Below are positions 7,037 to 15,077 of a stretch of DNA of 18,233 nt, one piece after another. A program made the translations under genes and the position numbers. The notes under the pieces were generated by a model, which ran no database searches, was not told the DNA's origin, and worked only from the letters and a program-made list of their open reading frames with translations. Origin of the DNA: an uncultured Oscillospiraceae bacterium (GTDB lineage: Bacteria > Bacillota > Clostridia > Oscillospirales > Oscillospiraceae); the NCBI GenBank assembly GCA_910577525.1, contig CAJTLI010000029.1, positions 9,300 to 27,532 of the forward strand, in the 5' to 3' direction. Positions within the stretch are counted from its first letter, which is position 1. Each line of letters begins with the position of its first letter.

Positions 7037-10000
7037 GTGATGCGTGACCCGGAGATGACCTTCCGGGTGGACCGGGATAAGGGAACGCTGGAACCGCTCA
7101 CCTTCCTGCAGGACGGCTCCATTCAACTCTATCAGGAGGTCTATCCCGAACCCGGCAGATGGGTCCCCAAGCTGCGAGGCGATCTGAACGCCTTTGCCCA
7201 GCAATGGTTCAAAAATATCAGTGAACAGGGCTATCTTAAAAAGGAAGCTCTTATATCGCGGGACGGCGAGGACGTGCGGCTGACGTTTAACCAGGACGGC
7301 AATGCGCTGTCCCCTGCCCCAGATGTGCCAGCTACCCAGCAGGACCCCGGCGCGAAAGTCCTCGCTCCCGCAGATCCCCCGGAGCGTTTTGAAATCGCCC
7401 GCCTTTGGGGTGGCAGCGCTCCCTTTGGCATTTGGGACAACAAGGCAGAAGCGTTTTGCGAATATGAAAACAGCTATACGCTCCAATTTGTAGAGCAAAG
7501 CAACGCTGAGAACTATCTGAAAAATATTCAAGAGATCCACGGACAGATTATGCTCCCGGAACCTTCCGCCGCATGGGTAGGCAATCCGATTGCAATTTAT
7601 AAACAAGCCCTGCTTATGCTGGACCGGGCCGTGAAAAGCAGCAGCCTTTATGCTCATCTGCGGGAGCGGGGTCTTGATTACAGCGGCGCATGGGATACGC
7701 TGAACGCTGAAATACCCCAGCTTATGAAAGGGGCCATGAGCTTCTACCCCGAAATCAGGGCCGCGTACCAACTTCTGCCTATGTTCCGGGAATGGCTGGT
7801 GGAGGATGTTCTGGAACGCAACTACCAGGATGTACCAGACGGTTTGGAGGCCCCGGTGCGCCATGCCAATGACCAGGACGCCCCGGAGTGGTTGAAAGAG
7901 GCTCTTTCCATCCCTGCTGTGGAACATTCAGAGCCGGAGCGGGATGGGGCCAATACCCCAGTACCCCCAGCTCCGGAGGCAGTGCCTAACCCTGCCGGGG
8001 CGGGTGCGCCGGAACAGCCGGAAAAGGATGCTGCCATCCCCGTTGAACCTGACTTCGCGCCCAATGCCGATCAATATTGGGATTTGAAAGCCCAGCACCC
8101 GGATAAGCTCGTCGGCGTCCAGGTGGGGGAGTTTATGATGTTCTACGGCAAGGACGCGGAGGAGGCTTCCGCCGCGCTGGGGACCAAAGCGCCGGTGCTG
8201 GATATTCCCGGCCTGGGCCAGACCCCCGCCACCGGGAGCCGGGACGCATGGCAGGCGGTTCTTAAAAAGCTGCTGGAACATGAGCACAGCGTGGTGCTGG
8301 CCCGCCCCGACCCCGAGCACGGCCCGGACGCGCCCTATGAGGTTATCCAGGAAAGCAGCGCTGCCGACTATATCCCCGTCGGCATGGAGCTGATGATGGA
8401 CGGGCGGCGCATGAAGATCGACAGCGTGGATTATGCCAACAACGAGGTCAAGCTGCTGGACCTGGATATACGGGGCTGGTTCCCTGTTTTCCGCTCAGCG
8501 CCCGTACCCTATGTGCGGGAATCTGTGGAGGACGCGCTTACCAGCGAGGAGTACATCACCGCTGAGATGGCCCACCAGCTCAGACAGGAGGAAGCGGCGG
8601 AGGCCGCTGCCGCCAGCACCCAAGCCCATGACGGCCCTGCACAGCTTCCCGAGCCCGAGCCGGAACAGGTGGAGATCGATGGCGGGCAGATCGCACAGCC
8701 CAAACCGCCAGCGCCCTGGTCCACCCAGGAGCGGCACAATTTCCATATCACTGACGATAACCTGGGTGCGGGCGGCGAGAAAACCAAATATCAGTACAAT
8801 GTGACGGCCATCCGCACCTTGAAGCAGATCGAGGGGGAGGGCCGTCTTGCCACACCCGAGGAGCAGGAGGTTTTGTCCCGCTACGTGGGCTGGGGCGGTA
8901 TTTCCAAGGCGTTCGACCCGGACGACCCCAAGTGGGCCAAGGAGTACGCCGAGCTGAAAGAGCTGCTGACCCCCGAGGAGTACAATTCCGCCCGCAGTAC
9001 GGTGCTCAACGCCCACTACACCAGCCCCACCGTCATTAAGGCCATGTATCAGGCGGTGGAGAATATGAAGTTTCAGCCGGGGACCGTGCTGGAGCCCTCC
9101 ATGGGCGTCGGCAATTTCTTCGGCCTCCTGCCGGAGTCCCTGGCCGGGGCCAAGCTGTATGGCGTGGAGCTGGACAGCCTCACCGGGCGCATTGCCAGAC
9201 AGCTCTACCAGAAAGCAGACATCACCGTGGACGGCTTTGAAACAACCAATCAGCGGGACTTTTACGATCTGGCTGTGGGCAATGTCCCCTTCGGGCAGTA
9301 CCACGTCAACGACCCGGCCTATAACAAGCTGGGCTTCAACATCCACAACTACTTTTTCGCCAAAGCGCTGGACCAGGTGCGTCCCGGCGGCATCGTGGCC
9401 TTTGTCACCAGCCGTTACACCATGGACGCCAAGGATTCCACCGTGCGCAAGTATCTGGCGGAGCGGGCCGACCTGCTGGGGGCCATCCGCCTGCCGGAGA
9501 ACGCCTTCAAGGCCAACGCCGGGACGGAAGTGGTGTCCGACATCATCTTTTTGCAAAAGAGAGACCGGCCCGCCGTGGAGCTTCCCAGTTGGGTTGGGGT
9601 GGGCGAGAATGACGATGGATTTAAGATCAACAATTATTTTTTAGAGCACCCGGACATGGTGCTGGGCACCCCCACCTCGGACAGCACCCAGTATGGCAGA
9701 CAGGACTACACCGTGGCCCCCATCGAGGGGGCGAACCTCGCCGACCAGCTTGCCGGGGCCATTCAGAACCTCGCCCCGCCCGACCGGGAGCTGCTGGAGC
9801 TGGACGCAGCGGATGAACAGACCGGCGAGGCGCTGGAATCCATTCCCGCCGACCCGTCCGTGCGCAATTTCAGTTACACCCTTTATGACGGCAAGCTCTA
9901 TTTCCGCGAGAATTCCCGCATGACGCCGGTGACACTGGGCAAGACGCCCATGGAGCGCGTCAAGGGCATGATCGCCATTCGGGACAGCGCCCGGAAGCTC

Positions 10001-13000
10001 ATCGACCTCCAACTGCAAAACGCCGGGGACGATGAAGTCAAGGCGGAACAGGCCAAACTCAACCACTTTTACGACCAATTCACCAAGAAATACGGGCTGC
10101 TGAACAGTCTGGGCAATGAGCTGGCCTTTGAGCAGGATTCCGCCTATCCCCTGCTGTGTTCGCTGGAGGTTATCGACGATGAGGGCAAGCTGGAGCGCAA
10201 GGCGGATATGTTCACCAAGCGCACCATCCAGAACCGCCGCCCTGTCACCGGCGTGGACACGGCGGTGGAGGCCCTGGCGGTGTCCATCGGGGAGAAGGCC
10301 AAGGTGGACCTGGAGTACATGGCCGGTCTCATGGGCGGGCCTGACAAAATCCCGCAGATCGTGGCCGACTTAGAGGGCATCATTTTCAAAGACCCCGCCA
10401 CCGGCCCCTTCGACTTTGCGGAGGGCGGCGAGAGCTGGTCCCGTGGCTGGCAGGCGGCAGACGAATACCTGTCCGGCGATGTGCGTGTGAAACTGGCCCA
10501 GGCCCGCCTCGCGGCGGAGGACCATCCAGAGTTCGCCGTCAATGTGGAAAAGCTGGAGCAGGTGCAGCCCAAGGATCTGACAGCCTCGGAGATCAGCGTC
10601 CGCGTCGGCGCGTCCTGGATCGCCCCCGAATACTATCAGCAGTTCATGTATGAGCTGTGCCAGACCCCGGAACGGCTGCGGGACGACAAAATCAAGCTGA
10701 TGTATTCCGATTCCTCCGGCGAGTGGCGGGTGCTGAACAAGAGCGCCGACAGCAAAGATAACGTCCGTGTCCATACCACCTACGGCACCAAGCGGGTCAA
10801 CGCCTATGAGCTTTTCGAGGCGCTGCTGAACCAGCGGGATGTGCGCGTTTTTGATAAGAAATGGTTGGATGGGCAGGAGGTTCGCGTCCTCAACGAGAAG
10901 GAGACCGCCATCGCCCAGCAGAAGCAGGAGGCCATCGGCGAGGCGTTCAAGGACTGGATCTTCAAGGACCCAGAACGCCGGGAGGCCCTGTGCCGGAAGT
11001 ACAATGACAAATTCAACAACATCCGGCCACGGGAGTACGATGGCTCCCACATCAATTTTGTGGGCATGAACCCGGAGATCAGCCTGCGGCCTCACCAGCG
11101 TAACGCCGTGGCCCATATCCTCTATGGCAAAAACACCCTGCTGGCCCACTGCGTCGGCGCGGGCAAGACCTATGAGATGGTGGCCGCAGCCATGGAGAGC
11201 AAGCGCCTGGGGCTGTGTCAAAAATCTCTATTCGTCGTCCCTAACCACTTGACGGAACAATGGGGCGGCGATTTTTTGCGCCTTTATCCTGGCGCGAAGG
11301 TGCTGGTTGCCACAAAAAAGGACTTTGAACCCAAGCGCCGCCGCAAGTTCTGCGCCCGTATCGCCACCGGCGACTATGACGCGGTTATCATCGGACACAG
11401 CCAGTTTGAGAAGATTCCCCTTTCCCCGGAGCGCCAAAAGGCCGTCATCGAGGACCAGATCGACGAAATCATAGAGGCCATTCGGGAGGCCAAGGAAGAG
11501 GATGGGGACCGCTTCACCGTCAAGCAGTTGGAAAAGACCAAGAAAAATCTGGAGGCCAAGCTGAAGCGGCTGACGGAGAGTAAGAAAAAGGACAATGTGG
11601 TGACCTTTGAGGAGCTGGGGGTGGACCGTCTATTTGTGGACGAGGCCCACAGTTTTAAGAATTTGTTCCTCCACACCAAAATGAGCCGTGTGGCGGGCAT
11701 TGCCCAGACGGACGCCCAGAAATCCAGCGATATGTTTGGCAAGTGCCGCTATATGGACGAGCTCACCGGCGGGCGGGGCGTCACTTTCGCCACAGGTACG
11801 CCCATTTCCAATAGTATGGTAGAGCTCTACACCATGATGCGCTATCTCCAGTTCGACACGCTGGTGAAGAACGGCCACCGCCATTTCGACAACTGGGCGG
11901 CGGACTTCGGGGAGAAGGTGACGGCCATGGAGCTGAAGCCGGAGGGGACGGGGTTCCGTTCCAAGACCCGGTTCGCCAAGTTCTACAACCTGCCGGAGCT
12001 CATCAGCATCTGGAAGGAGGCCGCTGATATTCAGACGGCGGATATGCTGAACCTGCCCGTGCCGGAGGCGGAGTACATCACCGTCACCACCGAGCCCAGC
12101 GCTTTCCAACAGGAGATGGTGGCGGAGCTGGGGGAGCGGGCGGAGTCTGTGCGGAACAGGCTGGTGGACCCGTCTGTTGACAATATGCTGCGGATTACGT
12201 CTGACGGGCGCAAGCTGGCGCTGGATCAGCGTTTGCAGAACCCTCTCCTGCCCGACGACCCCAACAGCAAGGTCAACGCCTGTGTGAAGAACATCATCAA
12301 GGAGTGGCGGGACAGCGCGGATATCCGGGGGACCCAGTTGGTCTTTTACGATTTGAGCACACCCAAAGGGGACGGCAAATTCAACGTCTACGATGATATC
12401 AAAACAAAGCTCATCGCCCAGGGGATTCCCCAGGAGGAGATCGCGTTCATCCACGACGCCAACACGGAGGCGCAAAAGGCGGAGCTGTTTGCCAAGGTGC
12501 GCCGGGGGCAGGTGCGGGTGCTCATCGGAAGCACCCAGAAAATGGGAGCTGGCACCAACGTCCAGGACCGCATCGTGGCCTCCCATGACCTCGACTGCCC
12601 ATGGCAGCCCGCTGATTTGGAGCAGCGCGCCGGTCGCTCGCTGCGCCAGGGCAACATGAATCAAAAGGTGCGGATGTACAAGTATGTCACCAAGGGCACC
12701 TTTGACGCCTACAACTGGGGGCTGATGGAGAACAAGCAGAAATTCATCGGCCAAGTCATGACCAGCAAATCCCCCGCCCGGTCCGCCGAGGATGTGGACG
12801 CCACCGCCCTGTCCTACGCCGAGGTCAAGGCTCTTGCCACCGGGGACGACAGGATTCGGGAAAAGATGGACCTGGACGTGCAGGTGGCGAAGCTGAAAAT
12901 GCTGAAGGCCAACCACACCGCCATGCAGTATGAGATGCAGGACAAGGCGCTGAAATACTATCCTCAAAAAATGGCCGAGACACGGCTGGTCATTGAGGCG

Positions 13001-13666
13001 CTGGGGAAGGATCTGCCCATCGTGCAGGCCCATCCTGTCAAAGAGGACGCTTTCACCATGACCGTCATGGGGCAGGTGTTCACCGAACGCAAGGCGGCGG
13101 GCGAGGCCATCATCAAGGCGTGCATGCTCATGAGTGACCCGGAGAAACCCTTTGACCTGGGCGAGTACCGGGGTTTCCCCATGCAGCTCCATTGCGACGG
13201 CTCCAAGTTTAAGGTGACGATGAAACAGCACCTGACCTATACGGCGGAGCTGTCCGACGACCCGGTGGGCAATGTGACCCGGATCAACAACGCTTTGGAG
13301 GCCATGGCCGAAAATCTGGAGCGGAACAAAACCCGCCTGACCCGGCTGGAAAGTGAGCTGAAAAATGCCCAGGAGGAGGCCGCACGGCCCTTCCCCAAGG
13401 AGGAGGAGCTGCGGACCAAATCGGCCCGTCTGACCCAGCTTAACCGGGAGCTGGAAAAGCCCAGCAATAAAGGCGCTGGACAGCATCAGAACGGCGATGA
13501 CAGGCCGGGTGCAGAGGTCGGCGAGGCACCCGTGCGGGAGCCTCAAGCCCTGACTGTGGTGGACGGCGGTAAACCGTCCATCCGGCAGGCCCTGCGGGAC
13601 TTTAACACGCCCGCCCCGGTACACTCCGGCATGGAGCAGGGCCATCGGAGGGAGGCGGCGCGGTGA
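6848..13666 (+). CDS. N6-methylase/SNF2-helicase polyprotein, 3' part (cut by MITE)
   Basis: The frame opens at a GTG inside the MITE without a convincing Shine-Dalgarno sequence. The first ~64 residues are MITE translation; host sequence begins at Met codon 7040 (RDPEMTFRVDRDKGTLEPL). Numbering from 6848, a degenerate MutS domain I-like module spans about 402-490 (FMM at 429-431). An N6-adenine methylase-like domain spans about 640-910, with LEPSMGVGNFFG near 747 and NVPF at 812-815. An SNF2/superfamily 2 helicase carries GAGKT at 1437-1441, DEAH at 1598-1601, TGTPISNS, and QRAGRSLRQ at 1926-1934. The C-terminal part is helical and charged. It ends with TGA overlapping the mobC GTG. All core motifs look intact, so only the junction is damaged. 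It probably remodels or methylates element DNA; expression now needs a new start or the MITE promoter. Confidence 0.85.
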   Translation: MLYSLNHYPTCRFEVRQALIYQLVSGLTDENGKYNYAKAVHHYPPFFDISCSAKNYKIASALTVMRDPEMTFRVDRDKGTLEPLTFLQDGSIQLYQEVYPEPGRWVPKLRGDLNAFAQQWFKNISEQGYLKKEALISRDGEDVRLTFNQDGNALSPAPDVPATQQDPGAKVLAPADPPERFEIARLWGGSAPFGIWDNKAEAFCEYENSYTLQFVEQSNAENYLKNIQEIHGQIMLPEPSAAWVGNPIAIYKQALLMLDRAVKSSSLYAHLRERGLDYSGAWDTLNAEIPQLMKGAMSFYPEIRAAYQLLPMFREWLVEDVLERNYQDVPDGLEAPVRHANDQDAPEWLKEALSIPAVEHSEPERDGANTPVPPAPEAVPNPAGAGAPEQPEKDAAIPVEPDFAPNADQYWDLKAQHPDKLVGVQVGEFMMFYGKDAEEASAALGTKAPVLDIPGLGQTPATGSRDAWQAVLKKLLEHEHSVVLARPDPEHGPDAPYEVIQESSAADYIPVGMELMMDGRRMKIDSVDYANNEVKLLDLDIRGWFPVFRSAPVPYVRESVEDALTSEEYITAEMAHQLRQEEAAEAAAASTQAHDGPAQLPEPEPEQVEIDGGQIAQPKPPAPWSTQERHNFHITDDNLGAGGEKTKYQYNVTAIRTLKQIEGEGRLATPEEQEVLSRYVGWGGISKAFDPDDPKWAKEYAELKELLTPEEYNSARSTVLNAHYTSPTVIKAMYQAVENMKFQPGTVLEPSMGVGNFFGLLPESLAGAKLYGVELDSLTGRIARQLYQKADITVDGFETTNQRDFYDLAVGNVPFGQYHVNDPAYNKLGFNIHNYFFAKALDQVRPGGIVAFVTSRYTMDAKDSTVRKYLAERADLLGAIRLPENAFKANAGTEVVSDIIFLQKRDRPAVELPSWVGVGENDDGFKINNYFLEHPDMVLGTPTSDSTQYGRQDYTVAPIEGANLADQLAGAIQNLAPPDRELLELDAADEQTGEALESIPADPSVRNFSYTLYDGKLYFRENSRMTPVTLGKTPMERVKGMIAIRDSARKLIDLQLQNAGDDEVKAEQAKLNHFYDQFTKKYGLLNSLGNELAFEQDSAYPLLCSLEVIDDEGKLERKADMFTKRTIQNRRPVTGVDTAVEALAVSIGEKAKVDLEYMAGLMGGPDKIPQIVADLEGIIFKDPATGPFDFAEGGESWSRGWQAADEYLSGDVRVKLAQARLAAEDHPEFAVNVEKLEQVQPKDLTASEISVRVGASWIAPEYYQQFMYELCQTPERLRDDKIKLMYSDSSGEWRVLNKSADSKDNVRVHTTYGTKRVNAYELFEALLNQRDVRVFDKKWLDGQEVRVLNEKETAIAQQKQEAIGEAFKDWIFKDPERREALCRKYNDKFNNIRPREYDGSHINFVGMNPEISLRPHQRNAVAHILYGKNTLLAHCVGAGKTYEMVAAAMESKRLGLCQKSLFVVPNHLTEQWGGDFLRLYPGAKVLVATKKDFEPKRRRKFCARIATGDYDAVIIGHSQFEKIPLSPERQKAVIEDQIDEIIEAIREAKEEDGDRFTVKQLEKTKKNLEAKLKRLTESKKKDNVVTFEELGVDRLFVDEAHSFKNLFLHTKMSRVAGIAQTDAQKSSDMFGKCRYMDELTGGRGVTFATGTPISNSMVELYTMMRYLQFDTLVKNGHRHFDNWAADFGEKVTAMELKPEGTGFRSKTRFAKFYNLPELISIWKEAADIQTADMLNLPVPEAEYITVTTEPSAFQQEMVAELGERAESVRNRLVDPSVDNMLRITSDGRKLALDQRLQNPLLPDDPNSKVNACVKNIIKEWRDSADIRGTQLVFYDLSTPKGDGKFNVYDDIKTKLIAQGIPQEEIAFIHDANTEAQKAELFAKVRRGQVRVLIGSTQKMGAGTNVQDRIVASHDLDCPWQPADLEQRAGRSLRQGNMNQKVRMYKYVTKGTFDAYNWGLMENKQKFIGQVMTSKSPARSAEDVDATALSYAEVKALATGDDRIREKMDLDVQVAKLKMLKANHTAMQYEMQDKALKYYPQKMAETRLVIEALGKDLPIVQAHPVKEDAFTMTVMGQVFTERKAAGEAIIKACMLMSDPEKPFDLGEYRGFPMQLHCDGSKFKVTMKQHLTYTAELSDDPVGNVTRINNALEAMAENLERNKTRLTRLESELKNAQEEAARPFPKEEELRTKSARLTQLNRELEKPSNKGAGQHQNGDDRPGAEVGEAPVREPQALTVVDGGKPSIRQALRDFNTPAPVHSGMEQGHRREAAR
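6926..6952 (+). promoter_or_regulatory. Possible outward promoter inside the MITE
   Basis: TTGACG (6926-6931) and a perfect TATAAT (6947-6952) with a 15-base spacer, shorter than the ideal 17, pointing at the 3' part of the split gene. The hexamers are good but the spacing weakens the case. Confidence 0.35.
7037..7041. repeat. Right target-site duplication of the MITE (GTGAT)
   Basis: Direct copy of 6774-6778. The following bases continue the host gene as ATG (7040-7042) CGT GAC CCG GAG. Confidence 0.88.
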
Positions 13667-14001
13667 GGCGTAACGAGGGGCGGACAGTGGGCCTGTATAC
13701 GATGGTGTCCCCAAGAGAAAAGGAGGTGATCGACCAGAAGATGGCCCAGCTCGGCACCGCCAACCTGCGGGCCTATCTGCGGAAGATGGCGGTGGATGGG
13801 TATGTGGTCCGCCTGGATATGTCCAGCGTGGTGGAGCTGGTGAAGCTGCTGCGCTCCATTTCCAATAATGTGAACCAGATCGCCCGCCGCTGCAACGAGA
13901 CCCATAACCTCTACGCTCAGGACGTGGAGGACCTGCGGCGGGGCTATGCACAGGTGTGGGAGGGGATCAATAAGCTTCTGAAAAAATTTGAAAAATTGTA
14001 A
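13663..14001 (+). CDS. mobC: MobC-like relaxosome accessory protein
   Basis: A 112-residue basic protein with the MobC signature LLRSISNNVNQIARRCNET in its second half and a ribbon-helix-helix-like start (SPREKEVIDQKMAQLG). MobC proteins bind the origin of transfer and help the relaxase open the strands at nic. It starts at GTG 13663, overlapping the helicase stop (GTGA) behind GGAGGGAGG, so it is translationally coupled to the giant gene. A relaxase normally follows closely; here the next gene is HU on the opposite strand, so the partner relaxase must lie elsewhere or is absent. It ends at TAA 13999-14001. Confidence 0.85.
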   Translation: MRRNEGRTVGLYTMVSPREKEVIDQKMAQLGTANLRAYLRKMAVDGYVVRLDMSSVVELVKLLRSISNNVNQIARRCNETHNLYAQDVEDLRRGYAQVWEGINKLLKKFEKL

Positions 14002-14025
14002 CAAAAGAGGCTGCTTGCAATGAAA

Positions 14026-14061
14026 ATCGTCCATGCTGCCCAACCGGGCAGCATGGACGAT
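14026..14061 (-). terminator. 16-bp perfect hairpin between mobC and HU
   Basis: Arms 14026-14041 and 14046-14061 (ATCGTCCATGCTGCCC and its exact complement) with loop AACC. On the minus strand it is followed by TTTTCATTG, fitting a terminator for HU just 4 bases after the HU stop. It may also stop mobC transcription from the other side, but no T-tract follows in that direction. Confidence 0.75.
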
Positions 14062-14064
14062 ATC

Positions 14065-14337
14065 TCACTGAATGGCGTCCTTCAGCGCCTTTCCGGGCTT
14101 GAACGCGGGCGCTTTGGTAGCGGGGATCTCCATGGTCTCCTTGGTCTGGGGATTGAGCCCTGTCCGTGCCGCCCGTTCCCTGACCTCGAAGGTCCCGAAC
14201 CCCACCAACTGGATTTTATCGCCGCCCTTGAGGGCGTCCCCCACGGCGGCGGTAAAAGCGTCCAGCGCGGCCTCGCAGTCTTTTTTGGTCAGGCTGCTTT
14301 TTTCAGCCATAACGGAGATCAATTCACTTTTGTTCAT
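14065..14337 (-). CDS. hup: HU-family DNA-binding protein
   Basis: A 90-residue protein, exactly the usual HU length: MNKSELISVMAEKSSLTKKD, GFGTFEVRERAARTG, NP at the tip of the beta arm, and APAFKPGKALKDAI at the end. HU dimers bend and wrap DNA and assist recombination, replication and relaxosome formation. The frame continues further upstream to 14478, but ATG 14337 is right: it begins the conserved domain and follows AAAAAGGAG by a normal spacing. It has its own promoter (14372-14401) and a terminator directly after the stop. Element-borne HU could replace host HU in the new cell or serve the transfer complex; that is inference. Confidence 0.93.
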   Translation of the reverse strand: MNKSELISVMAEKSSLTKKDCEAALDAFTAAVGDALKGGDKIQLVGFGTFEVRERAARTGLNPQTKETMEIPATKAPAFKPGKALKDAIQ

Positions 14338-14371
14338 GATGCCGCTCCTTTTTGTTGAGATACATTTGCGG

Positions 14372-14401
14372 ATTATACACCAGAATCCCCCTAAAAAGCA
14401 A
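14372..14401 (-). promoter_or_regulatory. Promoter of the HU gene
   Basis: Minus strand TTGCTT (14396-14401), an 18-base spacer and a perfect TATAAT (14372-14377), 35 bases before the HU start. The 100 bases between HU and the IreB-like gene hold no gene. Confidence 0.7.
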
Positions 14402-14437
14402 CCCTTTTCTACAACAGGAATAGAGTTGTGCAAAAAA

Positions 14438-14644
14438 TCAGGAAAAATAACCCAGCAGCATATCCCGCAGAAGTTCATTCCGGTCTATCTCTGTAATGAT
14501 ATGCCGAGCGCCCTTGTGGTTAGTGATGTACGTGGGATCGCCCGTCAGAATGTAACCAATGATTTGATCGTCGGGGCGATACCCCCGCTCCATCAGGGCC
14601 GCGTACACGCGGCGCATAATCTCTTTTCTCTGTGTTTGGTTCAT
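14438..14644 (-). CDS. IreB-like (DUF965) small protein
   Basis: A 68-residue protein with the DUF965/IreB pattern: RRVYAALMERGYRPDDQIIG, YILTGDPTYITNHKGAR and ELLRDMLLGY. Chromosomal IreB is a small phosphoprotein of Firmicutes linked to the PASTA kinase and cell-envelope stress. It is about 88 residues long and phosphorylated on N-terminal threonines. This copy begins almost at the first conserved helix and lacks that N-terminal stretch, so phosphorylation control is probably lost or different. ATG 14644 is preferred over an upstream TTG at 14665, which would overlap the yolD-like gene. It lies directly after that gene, so it is probably the last member of the polymerase operon. Its role on a mobile element is unknown. 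Confidence 0.78.
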   Translation of the reverse strand: MNQTQRKEIMRRVYAALMERGYRPDDQIIGYILTGDPTYITNHKGARHIITEIDRNELLRDMLLGYFS

Positions 14645-14661
14645 TGTCTCTTCGCCTCTTG

Positions 14662-15075
14662 TCAAAACGCATTGTCCTGGACGGCCCCGTCCTCAATTTC
14701 CAGAATGTCCTCAATGGGGATGAATGTGCCATCCATGAGGACCACAATGCCCTGTAAGGGGTCAATCTTTTTGATCGTCCCCAGGTTGGTGACATAGGCC
14801 CCGCCGTCTTTCTTTTCATCAGGCTGGAACCAGGTGAATACGGCCTCCCTGCCCGCTTCGAACAGATACCGCAGCTTTTCATCCAGGATGGTCTTTTCCT
14901 CCTCGGTGAGCTCCGCCCGCTTTCCGGTGACGCGGGCGGTCTCCCGGATGGCCGAACCGTAGCCGGACAGGGCTTGAAAGGGCTGGAACTGCGCCGCCCG
15001 GTCCGTCATGGGCATACGGGGGTGTCTGGCGGATGTGGGATGAGGCAGATCAATGATATCGTCGTAAGCTCCCAT
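14662..15075 (-). CDS. YolD-like protein
   Basis: A 137-residue protein with the YolD-like start DIIDLPHPTSARHPRMPMTD and the family marker RAAQFQPFQALSGYGSAI. The C-terminal half contains an SH3-like stretch (GTIKKIDPLQGIVVLMDGTF, then PIEDILEIE). YolD-like genes typically sit beside Y-family polymerases of the UvrX/YqjW type in Firmicutes and their mobile elements, as here: it starts 2 bases after the polymerase stop. It is presumed to help or regulate the polymerase, but the biochemical role is not established. Confidence 0.87.
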   Translation of the reverse strand: MGAYDDIIDLPHPTSARHPRMPMTDRAAQFQPFQALSGYGSAIRETARVTGKRAELTEEEKTILDEKLRYLFEAGREAVFTWFQPDEKKDGGAYVTNLGTIKKIDPLQGIVVLMDGTFIPIEDILEIEDGAVQDNAF

Positions 15076-15077
15076 TT

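Noticed and set aside
8495..9556. 353-codon minus-strand open frame
   Set aside because: It lies opposite the methylase domain with its conserved motifs and shows no family features; it is a shadow of codon bias. The same holds for minus-strand frames at 3102-3872, 5673-6713 and 6920-7927.
11630..13951. Very long open frame on the minus strand (773 codons)
   Set aside because: It is antisense to the helicase and mobC genes, whose motifs and overlaps are certain. GC-rich codon bias keeps the complementary frame open and it shows no recognisable domain.
14026..14061. Origin of transfer at the perfect hairpin after mobC
   Set aside because: Its position 4 bases after the HU stop and the minus-strand T-tract make a terminator the simpler reading; no nic-like motif is next to it.
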